The notes beneath the pieces were generated by a model. That model was given only the letters and a program-made list of their open reading frames with translations, made no database searches and was not told where the DNA came from. From positions 6,156,738 to 6,220,737 of the forward strand of contig JBCNJP010000017.1 of NCBI GenBank assembly GCA_039602395.1: 64,000 nt of DNA, given 5' to 3'. This document shows, in pieces, positions 32,937 through 45,668 of the stretch; the stretch's first letter is position 1, and each line of letters begins with the position of its first letter. Source of the stretch: Deinandra increscens subsp. villosa (Eukaryota > Streptophyta > Magnoliopsida > Asterales > Asteraceae). The position numbers and the translations under genes were made by a program.

Positions 32937-34980
32937 TGATGTGTTCGGAACTACACTAAAAATACTAATAAATCCTAGACCTAATCCTAGACCTAGACAC
33001 ACCTAATTTTACCGAAACTCCTAAAACTAGACCGAACCTAAGGCAAGTGTACCTATCGGTGTTGGTATAGCCTATGAAAGACCGGATATCGAACCCTAAG
33101 GACACTATGAACAAGATTTGAACCTAGGACCTAATGGAATGGAAATTTGAGTGATTTGATTTTAATGTGAATAAAGAATTTAAATAACTAACTTAACAAA
33201 CTAACTAACAACCGACACGAGAAAGCCTTAAGACAAAATCAGAGATGAGAAATTTACCACCTAGACCTAGAATCCTAATTAATATTAACAACTTCACTCG
33301 GCTATGACAACTCCGATGGAACCAGGATCTTAAGACACAACCTATAGAAACCCTACGAGCCCCCGAAATCCTCTCCGGACGTAACTGATAGAATGCCTAT
33401 AGACTGGAATACGCTTACCGGTTTGATTAGTTCACCTTTTGAGTTCTTCCTAATTGACAACTCTAACGCTCGGACAAGTGGTTCTCCTTTTAAGTCCTTC
33501 CCACTTCAACTAAACCTAATTACCCTCGAAACAATCTAAGGCACCTTAGGCTAGCAGGAGCTACCACTGATTTCTATAATTAACACGGAATAGCAAGCTA
33601 ATCAAATTCCTAGGACACTTCCTTTTGAGACAATGCTACCCTAGTTCATTAACCAGCCCAACTACCCGACAACTATCATCCTTTTAAGCTTATTTAGAGA
33701 GCAGCACACAAAATTCAAGGCAACAATTTATGTTCAATTCTATGGTCAATTAGAGTCAACTAACCATATTAATTTGCAAACACAAAGTCACACAAATTAA
33801 TTACCCAACCCAAACCGGAAGACATCCGCAGATCAAACAAGCATTGAATAACAATTGGAACCCTAAATTAAGCACACGTATGCATCAACTACAGAAAATC
33901 AATGGAATTTAAAGAGAGTCAAAATCCATCACAATATTGTCATAAACCGAATGAAACTGAAAATGCTAATTAATCATCAAATAGTCTAGGTGGTACTTGA
34001 TGGTTTAGCCTACTACCATGCCTTTTATAAAAATCATAACGGAAGTCATAATCTTGATCAAGAATATAGTTTTAAACCAACAATTAATCAAGAAAACAAA
34101 TAAAGAAAAGAACCCGCATTAATGATGTTAATCGAATGATTGAATCGGGTTGATCTCCTCTTATTCTTGACTATTTCTTGCGCTCCAAATTTCTTCTCTC
34201 GAATGCTTCTGCCGTCAGACTTCTCTTGATCCCCTCGAATTGTGTTCTGCCGTCTCCTCCTTTTAATGCGTAGGGTCCTCCCCCATTTATAACATCCACT
34301 GTTTTAGTCTTTAACTAAAAATCATGTGCAACCCTTGATGACATGTGTACGCCCCAAACAGCCCATGTCTATCCAAGATGATTAAATTAGTAGCCCAAAT
34401 TCCCATCCTAATCCACGTTAGATAGCCCATAATTTCCTTCCGTGTGTCGCCCAAAAATCTCGTATTCCATAACTAGCGTATCGCTAGCTAAATAATGTGC
34501 CGCAAGCGCCACGCATTAAGCGTAATAATCGACAAAATAGTCGTTTGCACCGACTATTCTCCGTTCCTTCACAATTCACATTTAATCAATATGACTTTTT
34601 CATATATACACTTAAGCCCTTGACTTATTATTAATTCAACGCCGCCGGCCCTCCATCTTTAGATAATTGACACGCCAACCCTTTAAACTTCATAATTAAT
34701 TCTTTTAGTCCTTAAACTTTGATGAAATCTCATACCATCCCCTTGGCTCTTACGTCAACCTACAACCAGATATATTTAAACAATTTTAAGCACATTGAAA
34801 TAACTAAATTCACGACTCAATTAATTACCTAAACTCACACCAAAATATATAAAAATGACCCAATACCACAATAAGACTCAAATAACTAAAATATATAAAA
34901 TACTAAATAAAAATGACTCAAAACCGACTCAAATACTATACAAAATACAAGGGAAAACCGGATGTGTTTAGCACACATCA
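32937..34980 (-). repeat. 5' LTR of the LARD (2044 bp)
   Basis: TG...CA ends with terminal inverted TGATGTG/CACATCA. On the minus strand it precedes the primer-binding site. Confidence 0.95.
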
Positions 34981-35254
34981 TATACCAAGATGGCCTAAGC
35001 CGGCAACGGCCATATGTATACATTGTGATAGCCAATCGGCAATAGGCAGAGCTCATAGCACAATGTATAATGGTAAGAACATACATATAAGACGTAGACA
35101 TAATACGATACGACAACTAATCTCTACTGGAATTATCACTGTTGACTATGTGAAGTCAAAGGATAATATTGCGGATCCGCTGACAAAAGGCCTAAGTAGA
35201 GAGGTAGTTCAGAAGTCGTGCATGGGAATGGGACTGAAGCCCTTGAAAGATTAA
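34981..35254 (+). pseudogene. Copia RNase H C-terminal fragment
   Basis: The frame contains CDSQSAIGRA, KNIHIRRRHN, VKSKDNIADPLTKGL and ends LKPLKD then stop, the typical end of a copia Pol polyprotein. It starts abruptly at the edge of the LARD, which interrupts it. The upstream part of the copia element is presumably left of the LARD, inside or beyond the assembly gap. Confidence 0.88.
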
Positions 35255-35839
35255 AGTTCATATGAAGGAAAACCTAACTCAGTTGACTGGAGATCCCAAG
35301 ATCTGAGTTCAATAGGACAACCTAATTGTATGAACTAGTGAGGTCACTGTGGGGGGAAGAATTGATAACTCCACGCACTTTAAGAAGGGGATGTATAATT
35401 GGAATCGATACATCTCCTAGTCCATTCCTAAAAGTGACAAGTACGAGGTTAAGCCTATGGCTTTTAATGATTCAGCTGAGGCAGCCACACGTGGTGAATC
35501 ACCTATGTGAGAGAGAAGTGGGGGTCGCTTCGAAGGGTATTAGAGGGGGCACAATACCTAAGAGCTCTCGCAGAACCAGGCTAATGTTCATGACCATAAC
35601 GAACATAACTATGAGGACTTGATATTGTCAAGGAGAGTCTTGTGTGAAGCACATTGTCGCCTACACAAACGGCAGACGAGTTCAAAGGCATCACCGCCTA
35701 CTCAGAGCCAGTAGACTAAGTGTGTTTCATGAGCGAAGGTTCAAAGGGTAACACCTACCTATCGTATGCAAGATTCAACTGTTGAAATTCGATCGGGATT
35801 AAGTTACTTCTGAGATCAACCTCCATTCATGTGGGGGAT
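35255..35839 (+). other. Copia 3' untranslated internal region and polypurine tract
   Basis: Sequence between the pol stop and the 3' LTR of the interrupted copia element. It ends in GTGGGGGAT (35831-35839), the polypurine tract. Confidence 0.7.
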
Positions 35840-36689
35840 TGTTGGAAAATGTGTGTGAATGAGATGTTTATCTCAAAAGAATTTTTGTTCAAAGGTTGGA
35901 AAAATGTGATTTGAGCTATCCCACATTGGTGTGGGAACAAAAGGGTAATTGGTTTATAAGGATAAACCTCAAAGGCTTTGACATCACTTGTGTCATGTTT
36001 TACTCTAGCTCATACCCTCGCGCAGGGGGGGGGGGTGCGAAAAATGGCAATTCGGGTTGAAATTCTGAACTCGTGCCCGCGCGACCTGCGGACACGAATG
36101 CAGCTCCGAAACGGGGGTCAAGAAGTGACCAGTTTTTGCTAATTTTCGAGAGCTTTCTTTTTAGCAGATTCTAGAACGAATTTTGGTTCATTGAACCAAC
36201 CCTTTGCATTCCAAACTGACCATTCATTACAATGGTTAATGAGCTTAATTACCATGGATTAATGTGACATTATGGGACATTAATCTAGTGTTTTGTTTTC
36301 GTATATAAACACGTGAATTGGCTCATAGGAGATACACACAAAAACCACATCCGTTCTTCTCTGCTGCTACGATCTCGTGCTGCTGCTGTTTCATTCCGAC
36401 CGTATTTCAGGCAAGTTTCTCGTCCGGCTGTACACACAGTTTGAACCGGTGTACCCTGGGAACAGACGTCGAATCTGTTTAAGGGAATTGTGTCAAACAC
36501 AAGCCCGGTTCCTTCTCGTTTTCTTTTCTGTGTTTCTTATGTTTTGCAGGTACTATCTTGTTGCTGTTCGTGATTGTATTTCAGTGGCGATTACGTTTGA
36601 TTGTTTCTATACGTTGTATCTTTGTTTATTGCTTATATTCTGAATTGTAATTACGAGAACGATTATTCAGAATTGTTATTAAATTTACA
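35840..36689 (+). repeat. 3' LTR of the interrupted copia element
   Basis: Starts TGTTGGAAAATG after the purine tract and carries a TATA box (TATATAAA, 36302-36309). The right edge is set at TTTACA (36689) as a plausible CA end, but no second LTR is available for comparison. Confidence 0.6.
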
Positions 36690-39276
36690 ACACTTTCTGC
36701 TTGTACCCGTATAACCTATTGAGGATAAATAATAAATACATAATCTAAATTAACGCGTTTTATAAGAAAGTGACTCAAAATTACCTAATTAAAATCACAT
36801 CAAAGATGGGAAGAAAACCAATGAAACAACCCATACTAATAAAATGTTTTAGTAAATAAAATGCTACCCCATAAATGAAATGTAATATTTAAAAATATTA
36901 AAATATCACAACATTATGTGGCCGTGGGGACTAATCGCATCAACTGCATGAAGTCATTTAGTCTACGGATTTAGGAGGAAATGAGGAATAATTGGCCGGG
37001 TCAAGAAAGTTGGGCAAATTATGTATATTAACATCTTACTTAAATATTATCAAAAACGTTTCAACTAATATGTCTCTTTCAAAGGTAGAGAGATGGCTTC
37101 TCGACAGAATAGCGACGTCTCATAATGGTGTTACGGAAGAAGGTCAAACTCTCAAATTACATGGCTTGTCGTTGAGGTGGAGGCAAGTTGGTTTCATATA
37201 ATGTAACATCTCGTTTTTTCACACGGGTTAATTAATGAAGCAATGATTACGGTTTGTATTTTTCATATAAGAACATTTATCATTTAACACTCAAAAGTTT
37301 ACGTGGATATATAAAACGAATGGGCAACAAGCTACATCACTAATCCTTTTTGCATAAACAATTAAATTGGGTTGAAGGCACGGTTAGGAAGTTGGAGCGG
37401 ATCGTGAGAACAAATTGAATAGAAAAGACTAAACCGAAATTTGAAATACTTGGACCTGACATGACCGAGTTAGAATTCCACATGACCGTGTGGGTTGCGG
37501 CCTGAGTAATGGCCGAGAAGTTCTTAGGTGTTGCCGAGAATGGAGTTGGTTTCGAGGTACATTGTCACCTTGGCACATGGCGGTATGACGCATCACTTGG
37601 CCACAAATTGGATTTTCGAGTGGTTCAAGCTATAGTCATATCACTCCTGATTAATCTTCTCTCGATCGCCCACGAGCTAAGTGTTGCAAAATTGAAGTTG
37701 GATTGGGGAATTTTAAAGTTTATGGTGCTTGGGATTAGGGGTCTAGCGATTTGGGTACAATTGTTACTATGCACAATATATACAATTAGATTTTGCTAGC
37801 CGTGTGGTGCCGTGAGATAATATGGATACAAGAACACTTGTATTGTTATAACGTAAGATAACTAAAACGAAAAAAGAAACTATGCAATGACGTTAAATTA
37901 AAGTTGAGTTAAATATCACACTACAAAATATTTAGATACCTAACGATAATAGTGTGAAACTAACACTAAACCAATGTAGCATTGCAAAAATGATTTAAAA
38001 GAAATTATATTATTAAAATAGAGTACGATTATGTTAACTATATACATGAGATATACTCGATGAACTTCCTAAAATATTGCCTCACGTTTTCTTTTTAGCC
38101 CATGTGCCATCCAAATGGGCCTTTGAGCCCATTGACTTTCCTGTATTCACGAAACCACATCAACAATTTCTATATGTTTTTTTTTCTTTTATTTTTTTAT
38201 TTTTTTTATTTTAGATAACAACTTATAAAAATAGTTTAAGGTCGTTATAGATCGCGTTCAACTTAATAATGGTAGTTTTAGCTTCTTTCCTTCATACCAT
38301 ACTATATATTAATAATAGTATAAAGAATAATAATTTGTAACCATAGTAGTGTGTTTAGATGAAAACTAATATGAAATAAAGTGTACCTAAACACCACTTA
38401 TCAGATACCGATGATTAAAATTGAGGGTTTAAAGTTGTTAAAGTTGTGAATTCGATCGAAAAAGTTCAAGAAAAAGTGTGGAAACTTATCTCACATTAGT
38501 TGGGGGATAAAACTTAAAGTGGTATTTTGTAGATTCGCTCAAAGTGGTATTTGACGCGCGCACAACGTGTTTGATAGGCGTAATGTGATACTTTGATGAT
38601 GCACTTTGCACTTAGCTAAGAGACACATCGACACACGACTTAACCACTAGAATGTCCCCTTAAGAGTCTTACATTCTTATAAGTTATAAAATGTTGTTTC
38701 CACACTTAAATTGGTGACACACAAATCATATAGAATTTGTTTATTGATTGATGAAGTTGTATTGATGTTTGAAGATTGCTTTTGCTTTGACTGGATCTTT
38801 GCTTTGCTACCAAAGATAAAAGTTGCTAGCAAAGACAAAATTGTTGGCGAAGATATAATTTAACAAATTTTGCTCATCGCTAGTAAATTGGTCTTCGGTC
38901 GATTATGTGGCAGTAACTTTGTTACCGCCTACTCTTCTACATTAACTTTGTTACTGTTGAGTAGTTAAGTTACTGTTGAAGGGTTATGTTAAGTAGTTAA
39001 GTTACTGTTGAAGGGTTTTGTTACCACCGACTACCGAAGTAACTTTCAAGTTGTTGATGGTTATACTTGCATGCACCCCTTTTCATGAAAAGTTGCGACG
39101 ATTCAGTGTGACTTTTCGACCCACATATAAAAGATTAATTTGGTTTGATTTCATTACTAGTCGAATTAATACGAAATCTAGTATGATATCTAGGGTTTAT
39201 TTCTATCAAGAGAATAAAAAAACCCTAAATATCTAATGAGCCCATAAACTCATATTAATTAATCATAATCTAATCA
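36690..39276. other. Intergenic, repeat-like, no gene seen
   Basis: No supported gene. A 96-codon open frame (37509-37799) has no recognisable domain. About 38460-38720 resembles a degraded LTR (CTTATCTCACATTAG motif), and a short imperfect repeat of AGTTAAGTTACTGTTGAAGG lies at about 38960-39020. Confidence 0.5.
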
Positions 39277-41542
39277 TCTATTCTAATAAACGAAAAGAAT
39301 TTCAGGTGAGGTGGCATCACCACAGCCCTCCCCTGAGTAACCGCAATGCCTCATTTTTCACCAATTAAGGGCAAATTTAAAAATCCTTCAGCAACATCAT
39401 TTTGGGACACGCGGATCCTTATTCGGATCTTTATAACCCGGCATTCTGTAAAACAACCCATCGACTCCTTACATACTATCATCCTTTCGGATCTTTATCA
39501 AGCCCTAATCGCGAATTGAAAACCTCAAGCGCCGCTCCCTTGCTCCATCAATCATCAAAGGCTGTTCATCATCATCCTGTTTCTTCAGCCTCTGTGTTTG
39601 ATTTGTAACCCCAAACTAATTCGCATTCTTTCTCCTCTCCAAAGAACGTCGTATGTTCATCTTCATAGCGGTCTGGATAGCGACGTTGTTCATCTTCATC
39701 TCCGTGTGATTCTCCTCTCCTAATTTTTCATCTACTGGTTCTCGATTGCTTCTAATGAGGTTTGTTTTAGCCTACCTTTAATGATTTAGTCATTGTTTGA
39801 TGGAATTACATGTATATTTAGGTTTAAGCTTTGTTTTTCTTCTTTTTCACTTTTTAGGTTTCGCATATTCATGATTTAAATCCATATTAGAAGATAAGAT
39901 ATATATGTAAGATCTACTCTTTAATTCTTTAATTGTATGACTACATATTCGATTCGGATTAAATGTTTTTCTCCTAAATTGATTGTTTAAATCATTGATT
40001 TGGGGTATTTTTTTATGTATTCTATTGGATAACATATGTATCTCATTGATTTGAGATTTACAAATTCTGATTTAGGTACAAGTTTCCCTGAAGTTGCATA
40101 AATGTATCTCTTTTGATTTCTGGAGTCTTACAAAGCAGGTAGTAATCCGGTCTTTATAGAAGAAGGCTGATTCGATGGTTTTAATATGGTTTTGTATCAT
40201 TTCTATAATGTTCATTCTGTTTTGCGTGTTAGCAAAATGTTAACCTGATAAACTATTTCCAACGAGCCCATGTAATTAAAATCACATGTTAATCAAATAG
40301 TTATTTTTACATGTTGCAGAGAGTATCATTTGATCATGTTTAGTTAGGTAGTTATCTGAGGATCTCAAATAGAGTCAATTATAAAAATGCTTTCTTTTTG
40401 TTTTATAACAATTATTTTTTTAATCATATAATTATCAGTTTTTATAATCGTTCTATATTAATAGGTCGTGATATATTTTTTCTTTCCATACATTAAAGAG
40501 GCTTGGGCAACAAACCTAAAAGGAAGTGAGGCTGATTGTAGCAAACACAAGAAAACATATTTTTTTATTGCATTGAAGAGGCTTGGGCAAGAGACTCATT
40601 CCTTAGTGGTTTAACTTCAATTGGTTCTTAGTACTTTTACGAGAATTTATAATTCATGTGTGATAATTTATAATTCGTGTTTTTTTGCAGGTTATTCGTG
40701 TTCTGATAGTTTGACTGGTACTGATGAAATCAAACAATGCTCAAGGTTAGTTTGCCATTTTTATTTTTAGTCTTTTTTTTTTTTGTTATATTATTATATA
40801 GTTGTACTTGAAATTAGGAAGGCTAAATCATTTTTCCACTTTTTACCTTTTCACAAGAATAATAATATACTTGAAAGGTAAAGCCAAATGCAATGGTTGA
40901 AAAAGTCGGTGACTTTTTAGTTGTAGGTGTTATGATAAAAATTGGTCTTTTACTGCTAAATATTTGACTTAGTATATCAGGCATGCATGATCTTATCAAT
41001 GCATGTCCATTCATTCATATTCATGTGTATGTACAAATTACAATCACTTACATTGACACCATAAGGAGGTTGTGATATTACATTATTCTAAATACTTAGC
41101 AATATATATTTGTTTGATAATATTAATCTCAATTGATGCAGTCTAATGATCACAACAGTTGTTGGAAAGACAAAGGTGGGATCAAAAGAGTTTGGGATAT
41201 GTCCCTATACTTTTCTGCATAGTATTTGTCTGCATGGTAATCTTTATCAATTATGTTCATCAACTATGCTTATTACTTGACTTTCTTGATGTTAAAATAT
41301 GAATGTTTTTATTTCTTTAAATTGATTTTGGTTTACATATTATAATTGATTTTGGATCAATATCAAATGTTTAAACCGAGGACATGTTTTGTAGGGATGT
41401 AACTAAGTAGCTTGAACTTTCAAAACCAATAAAAAGTTACCAACTACTTATGTGATCTTGGTTTATTGTTGATTTTTTTCTCGCAATCTAAATGTTTTCA
41501 CAAATGTATTTCACTCCATATTATTGCTAATTTAACTATTTA
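39277..41542 (+). mobile_element. Candidate Helitron 5' end with exon-like captured fragments
   Basis: At 39277 the sequence TCTATTCTAATAAACG begins directly after an A, matching the style of plant Helitron 5' ends. Downstream there are exon-like pieces: TTTTTTGCAG acceptor at about 40691 with an open stretch to a CAAG/GTTAGT donor at about 40745, then a GATGCAG acceptor at about 41142 and an open stretch reading MITTVVGKTKVGS. I do not recognise the parent gene. No 3' CTAG terminus was found before the LINE that follows, so the element's end and even its identity are unsure. Confidence 0.3.
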
Positions 41543-41633
41543 TTTTTTTTTTTTTTTGAACAGCAAATTTTTATTTCAAAACACCAAAAGCGAGACCAGG
41601 AATAGCAAGGTGCTACCCCGGACCCGACCACCA

Positions 41634-44600
41634 TTACATCATGTTTACAATGCCCCAATCAATATTCTTCTTACATCTAGATTTGCACCACACATAACTC
41701 CAAGTTTTAACGTTACAAACAATTTTAGAAATGGAAGGAACCGAGTTGGAGAAGACAACATCATTCCGAGCCCGCCATATCCACCAACATGTGATGTAAA
41801 AGATAGCTTGGATCACCTCCTTCACCATCTTCGGCATACCGTGTAGCTTTTGGATATGAACCATCTCATCAATGGAAGTAGCCGCAATGTTGCTACACTT
41901 GAAGTGTCTTCGTACCTCCGTCCACACGCCGTTCGTTAACCTACACGTCCGGAATATGTGTTCCTTAGTCTCTTCCTCTTCGCCACAAAAAATGCACAAA
42001 TCGTTGTCCACCGTAATGTTCCTTTTTTTCAATTCATCGTACGTTGCAATCCGGCCCCTTTGTAATCTCCACATGAAGGCATTAACCTTAAGTGGCACAT
42101 TACAATTCCAATAGAAATTCCCATGAGTTTGATGGCCACTGTTTTCCACCTTATTTCTCACATCTTTGGCACAAAAGTGTAGGCTTTTATTCCCCTCCCA
42201 TCTCCACTGTCCATTATACCAAACAATTAAATTTTGAAGATCCACCTCCTTTTTCTTAAGCTCATTTCCAGCCGCAATTATATTCTTCCAAACGCCGGGC
42301 ACCGATCGTCTACACGGGAATAAAAGAACTCTACCGGACACCGTATGAATGGCCTTGATGGCACGCGCCCATAGTTTATTTTCCTCCTTTTTTAGTCTCC
42401 ACAACCATTTACTAAGTAAACTTAGATTGAAACTTTCTAAGTCCACAATCCCGAGCCCGCCATTTTCTTTAGCTTTGCACACTTCTTCCTTTCTAACCCA
42501 ATGAATTTTCTTTTCGTTGTTAGCACCACATTCCCCCCAAAGGAAGCGTAATCTAATACGATCTATTTCCGCAATTACTCTTTTTGGTGCTTTGTAAAGA
42601 GTAAAGAAATATGTAGGCAAATTATCAAGCACGCTCTTCACCAAGGTGAGTCTTCCACCAAAAGAAAGCGACGTCGCCTTCCATCTAGACAATCTTCCCC
42701 GAATCGTATCAATAATCGGCTCCCAAGAATCAATCCGATTCATGTTAGCCCCCACTTTCATCCCTAAATACCCAAACGGTAAGCCCCCTTCTTTGCAATT
42801 AAAAATTCGAGCCATCCTCACCACCTCGGGGTTGTCCACATTGATCCCGATAAGAGCGCTTTTATTGAAATTGACTTTTAAACCCGACACCAAATAAAAA
42901 CATCTTAAGATCCGGACAATATTGTAAGCATTACTATTATTCCATTCTCCAACGATAATGGCATCGTCGGCATAAAATAAATGTGTTAAAACCAGACCCT
43001 CATTATGGAAATCAATTCCATTCAAGAACCCCATCCCTTTAGCCTTTTCTATCATCCAATTCAAGGCCTCCATCGCCACCACAAAAAGGTATGGCGACAA
43101 AGGGTCCCCTTGCCGAACACCTCTATGACAATTAAACTCCGCCGTTGGGGATCCGTTAATGATAACCGAGGCCCGAGCCGAAGAAAGAATCCCCCAAACC
43201 CAACACCTCCACTTCTCGGGAAAGCCCATTTGTTCCAACACCGAAATCAAGAAATCCCACTCAATGGAGTCATAAGCCTTTCTAAAATCAATTTTAAACA
43301 TCATACCTTTCCGTTTTTTAGCTTTGAGCCATGAAACGGTCTCGTTGAGAATCATGGGCCCGTCCACAATGTTTCTTCCCGCCACGAACCCCATTTGAGA
43401 CTCAGAAATAATATCTCCAAGCACCTTCTTCATCCTTTCCGCGAGGACCTTGGACACCACTTTTGACACACATCCGAGAAGGCTAATTGGTCGGAAATCC
43501 TCCAAAGCTTGCGAGTTCTCCGACTTGGGAATTAAAAGGTAAAAAGAGGCCGCACATCCTTTGGAGATCTTCCCTGAATCAAAAAAATGAGACATAATAT
43601 TATAGAAATCACCCTCCAATTCTTCCCAAAAAAATTTTAGGAAGTCAAAGTTGAACCCATCTGGGCCCGGCGCTTTGTCACCCTCGCACCCCCAAACCGC
43701 CTCCTTTATTTCTTCCCTAGAGAATGGACGAACAAGAAACTCTCCTTGAGAACTGGTGATTTTATTTATATCACCACAATCTAATGAAGGGAAAGCCCCT
43801 TTCCTTTTTTTGAACAGCCCCTCAAAAAAGACTTTGGCCTCCTTTTTAATTAAATCATGTTTTTCTATCCACTGTCCATTTATCCATAGACCTTGAATTC
43901 TCCCATTCCTCATATTTGCATTTATCATTCCGTGAAAATAACTAGTGTTCTCGTCGCCACCAATTGCCCAACGAACCCTTGATTTCTGCCTTAAATCTTG
44001 ACATCTTTCCTCCTCAAGAGCAGCTAATTTTTCTTTATTTAGTACCCATTTCTCCATATCACCATCCGGAATCCACTGTCCCTCACTTCTTTGGTCCATT
44101 AATTCACAAAAAGATCTCAGGTCCTCCCTTTCTTTCATGCCCCTTTCCTTGTTCTTCAAATTCCATTCTTTAATCAACACCTTGACCTTTCGAAGCTTCA
44201 ACATCAAAATCAAGTCCGGTGGCCCATCTTCCGCAACTGGTTCGTTCAAACAGCTTCTAATCAGACCCGATAGCTCTCCCTTTTTTAACCATGACGAATA
44301 AAATCTGAACGGGCACGGACCGAAGTCCGCCATCGTCGTTTTCAGGGTGATGGGGCTGTGATCAGACCACAGCCGCGGCAAAGCCGTCGCCGCCGCCGCC
44401 GGCCATCTCCGAGCAAAATCAACACAAACAAGGAACCTGTCGAGCTTGCTAAAGTTCTTGCCTTTACCGTATGAGTACGTGAATTTTGCCCCCCCATCCT
44501 GTACTCCTGTAGTCCTCCTTCATCAATGAATCTATTAAATTCCGCGGCTCCCCGCACATTGAATTCCGACAGCCTCCTTTCCTCAGGGAACCGCACCTCG

Positions 44601-45034
44601 TTAAAATCCCCCATCAAAATCCACATCCCCCGTCCTCTATCCATCACCCCCAGGAGCTTTTGCCACAATTCCCTCTTGTCATTTTGCCGTTGCGGAGCAT
44701 AGATGTTGACGACATTAAGAACTTCTTGTGAACCGACCAAGATACCGGTGGTCACGAGAAAATTCCTATCTTTTTCTACAGATTCTAACTTGAACAACTT
44801 CGGATCCCACATGCTCACCAAGCCCCCTGAATTTCCCTCCGCCTCAACACCTTCTGAGGCTCTAGCAGCCCCTAGCCTGCCCCAAATCTTCCGAATAGGA
44901 ATTAGATTTAAATCTGAGCATTTGGTTTCCTGCAAACAAACGAAATTGATTTTGTTTTCCGACTTGATCCGGTGAAGCCACTCGATCTTCTTCCCATCTC
45001 TAACTCCCCAGGTGTTACATGACATCCAATTCAT
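41634..45034 (-). pseudogene. LINE ORF2: endonuclease-reverse transcriptase with one frameshift
   Basis: The start ATG at 45034 overlaps the ORF1 stop as ATGA. The apurinic-type endonuclease (QETK, GDFNEV) runs in the first frame until a C7 run at 44489-44495; the catalytic SDHSPI motif and everything after lie in another frame, ending at 41634. The whole span is one base short of a multiple of three, consistent with a single-base slip in that homopolymer. The RT domain shows KAPGPDGFNFDF, GRNIVDGPMI, FKIDFRKAYDS, RQGDPLSPYLF and the FYADD active site. The C-terminal zf-RVT region carries CIFCGEEEETKEHIF. About 1130 residues in all, normal for plant L1 ORF2. Its product would nick DNA and prime reverse transcription at the target. 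Confidence 0.92.
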
Positions 45035-45668
45035 GCTCGGTTCTTTGAAATGTTCTCCTGTTCGATCTCCTCTGCCACTTTCCTCAAGAAACCATCCAAG
45101 TTTACCCCAATCCCAGCCCCTATCTGCATCGTTTTTTCGACCTCTTCCTCCACCTTTGCGCCGCACCTTCCCTGGTGTTCAGGATCCGGTGACTCCGGCA
45201 CCACCGAGGGAGTATTCGATGAGTCATTGTTCACCTTCCCCACACCTCCGAAGTCCTCCTTTTCTTTAAATCTGGCTTTCAAAGGCCTCCAAATCATACC
45301 CCTATATCCTCCAAACTCCAATCCCGACTTACCTGTAATTTCATCTAGGTCCCCAACTAAGAGAGAAGGGCTCAAGGATTTGGGCCTCTCTCTCTTATCC
45401 CTTTTAGTTTCCTGATCCTTATTCATCTGCAAATGGGCCGGCCCAAGAAACTGATCTGTCGATCCACCTCCATGAACCGGGTCTCCATTACCTTCTCTCT
45501 CCACAGGCGCGTGACACACACCTCTGTCCCCACTCTCTGCACAATCATGATTAGCACTATCCTCCATATGTCTTGGAAATTCCCCTTCCTCGAGCCTTTC
45601 CCCAACGTTCACCAACGGCTCTTCCATCTCCCCATGCACGTAACCATTGAACTTCTCCGGTGACATTT
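45031..45668 (-). CDS. LINE ORF1 C-terminal part (truncated by gap)
   Basis: Open frame of about 212 codons reading from the gap to TGA at 45031. Content is acidic and hydrophilic with KAKRxK-like basic patches absent; I see no zinc knuckle because the N-terminal part is missing. Assignment rests on position directly upstream of ORF2 and the ATGA overlap, a usual ORF1/ORF2 arrangement for coupled translation. Confidence 0.7.

Larger units (their letters stand above)
27841..34980 (-). mobile_element. LARD-type gypsy (Athila/Tat-like) retrotransposon, young and near-intact
   Basis: Two 2044-bp LTRs (27841-29884, 32937-34980) enclose 3.05 kb. On the minus strand the 5' LTR is followed after six bases by TGGCGCCGTTGCCGGGGA, the tRNA-Asp-type primer site of Athila/Tat gypsy elements, and the 3' LTR is preceded by a GTGTGGGGATG purine tract. 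LTRs start TGATGTG and end CACATCA. I noticed about five base differences between them by eye, so insertion is recent. There is no protease, RT, RNase H or integrase, hence a large retrotransposon derivative that depends on a partner for movement. The right flank reads TATAC and the single base left of the first LTR (27840, C) fits the same 5-bp duplication. Confidence 0.9.
41543..45668 (-). mobile_element. L1-type LINE retrotransposon, 5' end lost in gap
   Basis: The minus-strand element ends in a poly(A) tail (plus-strand T15 at 41543-41557) and contains ORF1 (partial) and ORF2 (endonuclease and reverse transcriptase). One frameshift breaks ORF2. The 5' end continues into the 500-N gap. Confidence 0.93.

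Noticed and set aside
34886..35254. Apparent 113-codon gene starting inside the LARD LTR
   Set aside because: Its first 22 codons are LTR sequence; the rest is the copia RNase H end, so the start is a chance fusion.
37509..37799. Open frame of 96 codons with hydrophobic stretches
   Set aside because: No family resemblance, no splice context, and no repeat or gene neighbours that support it.
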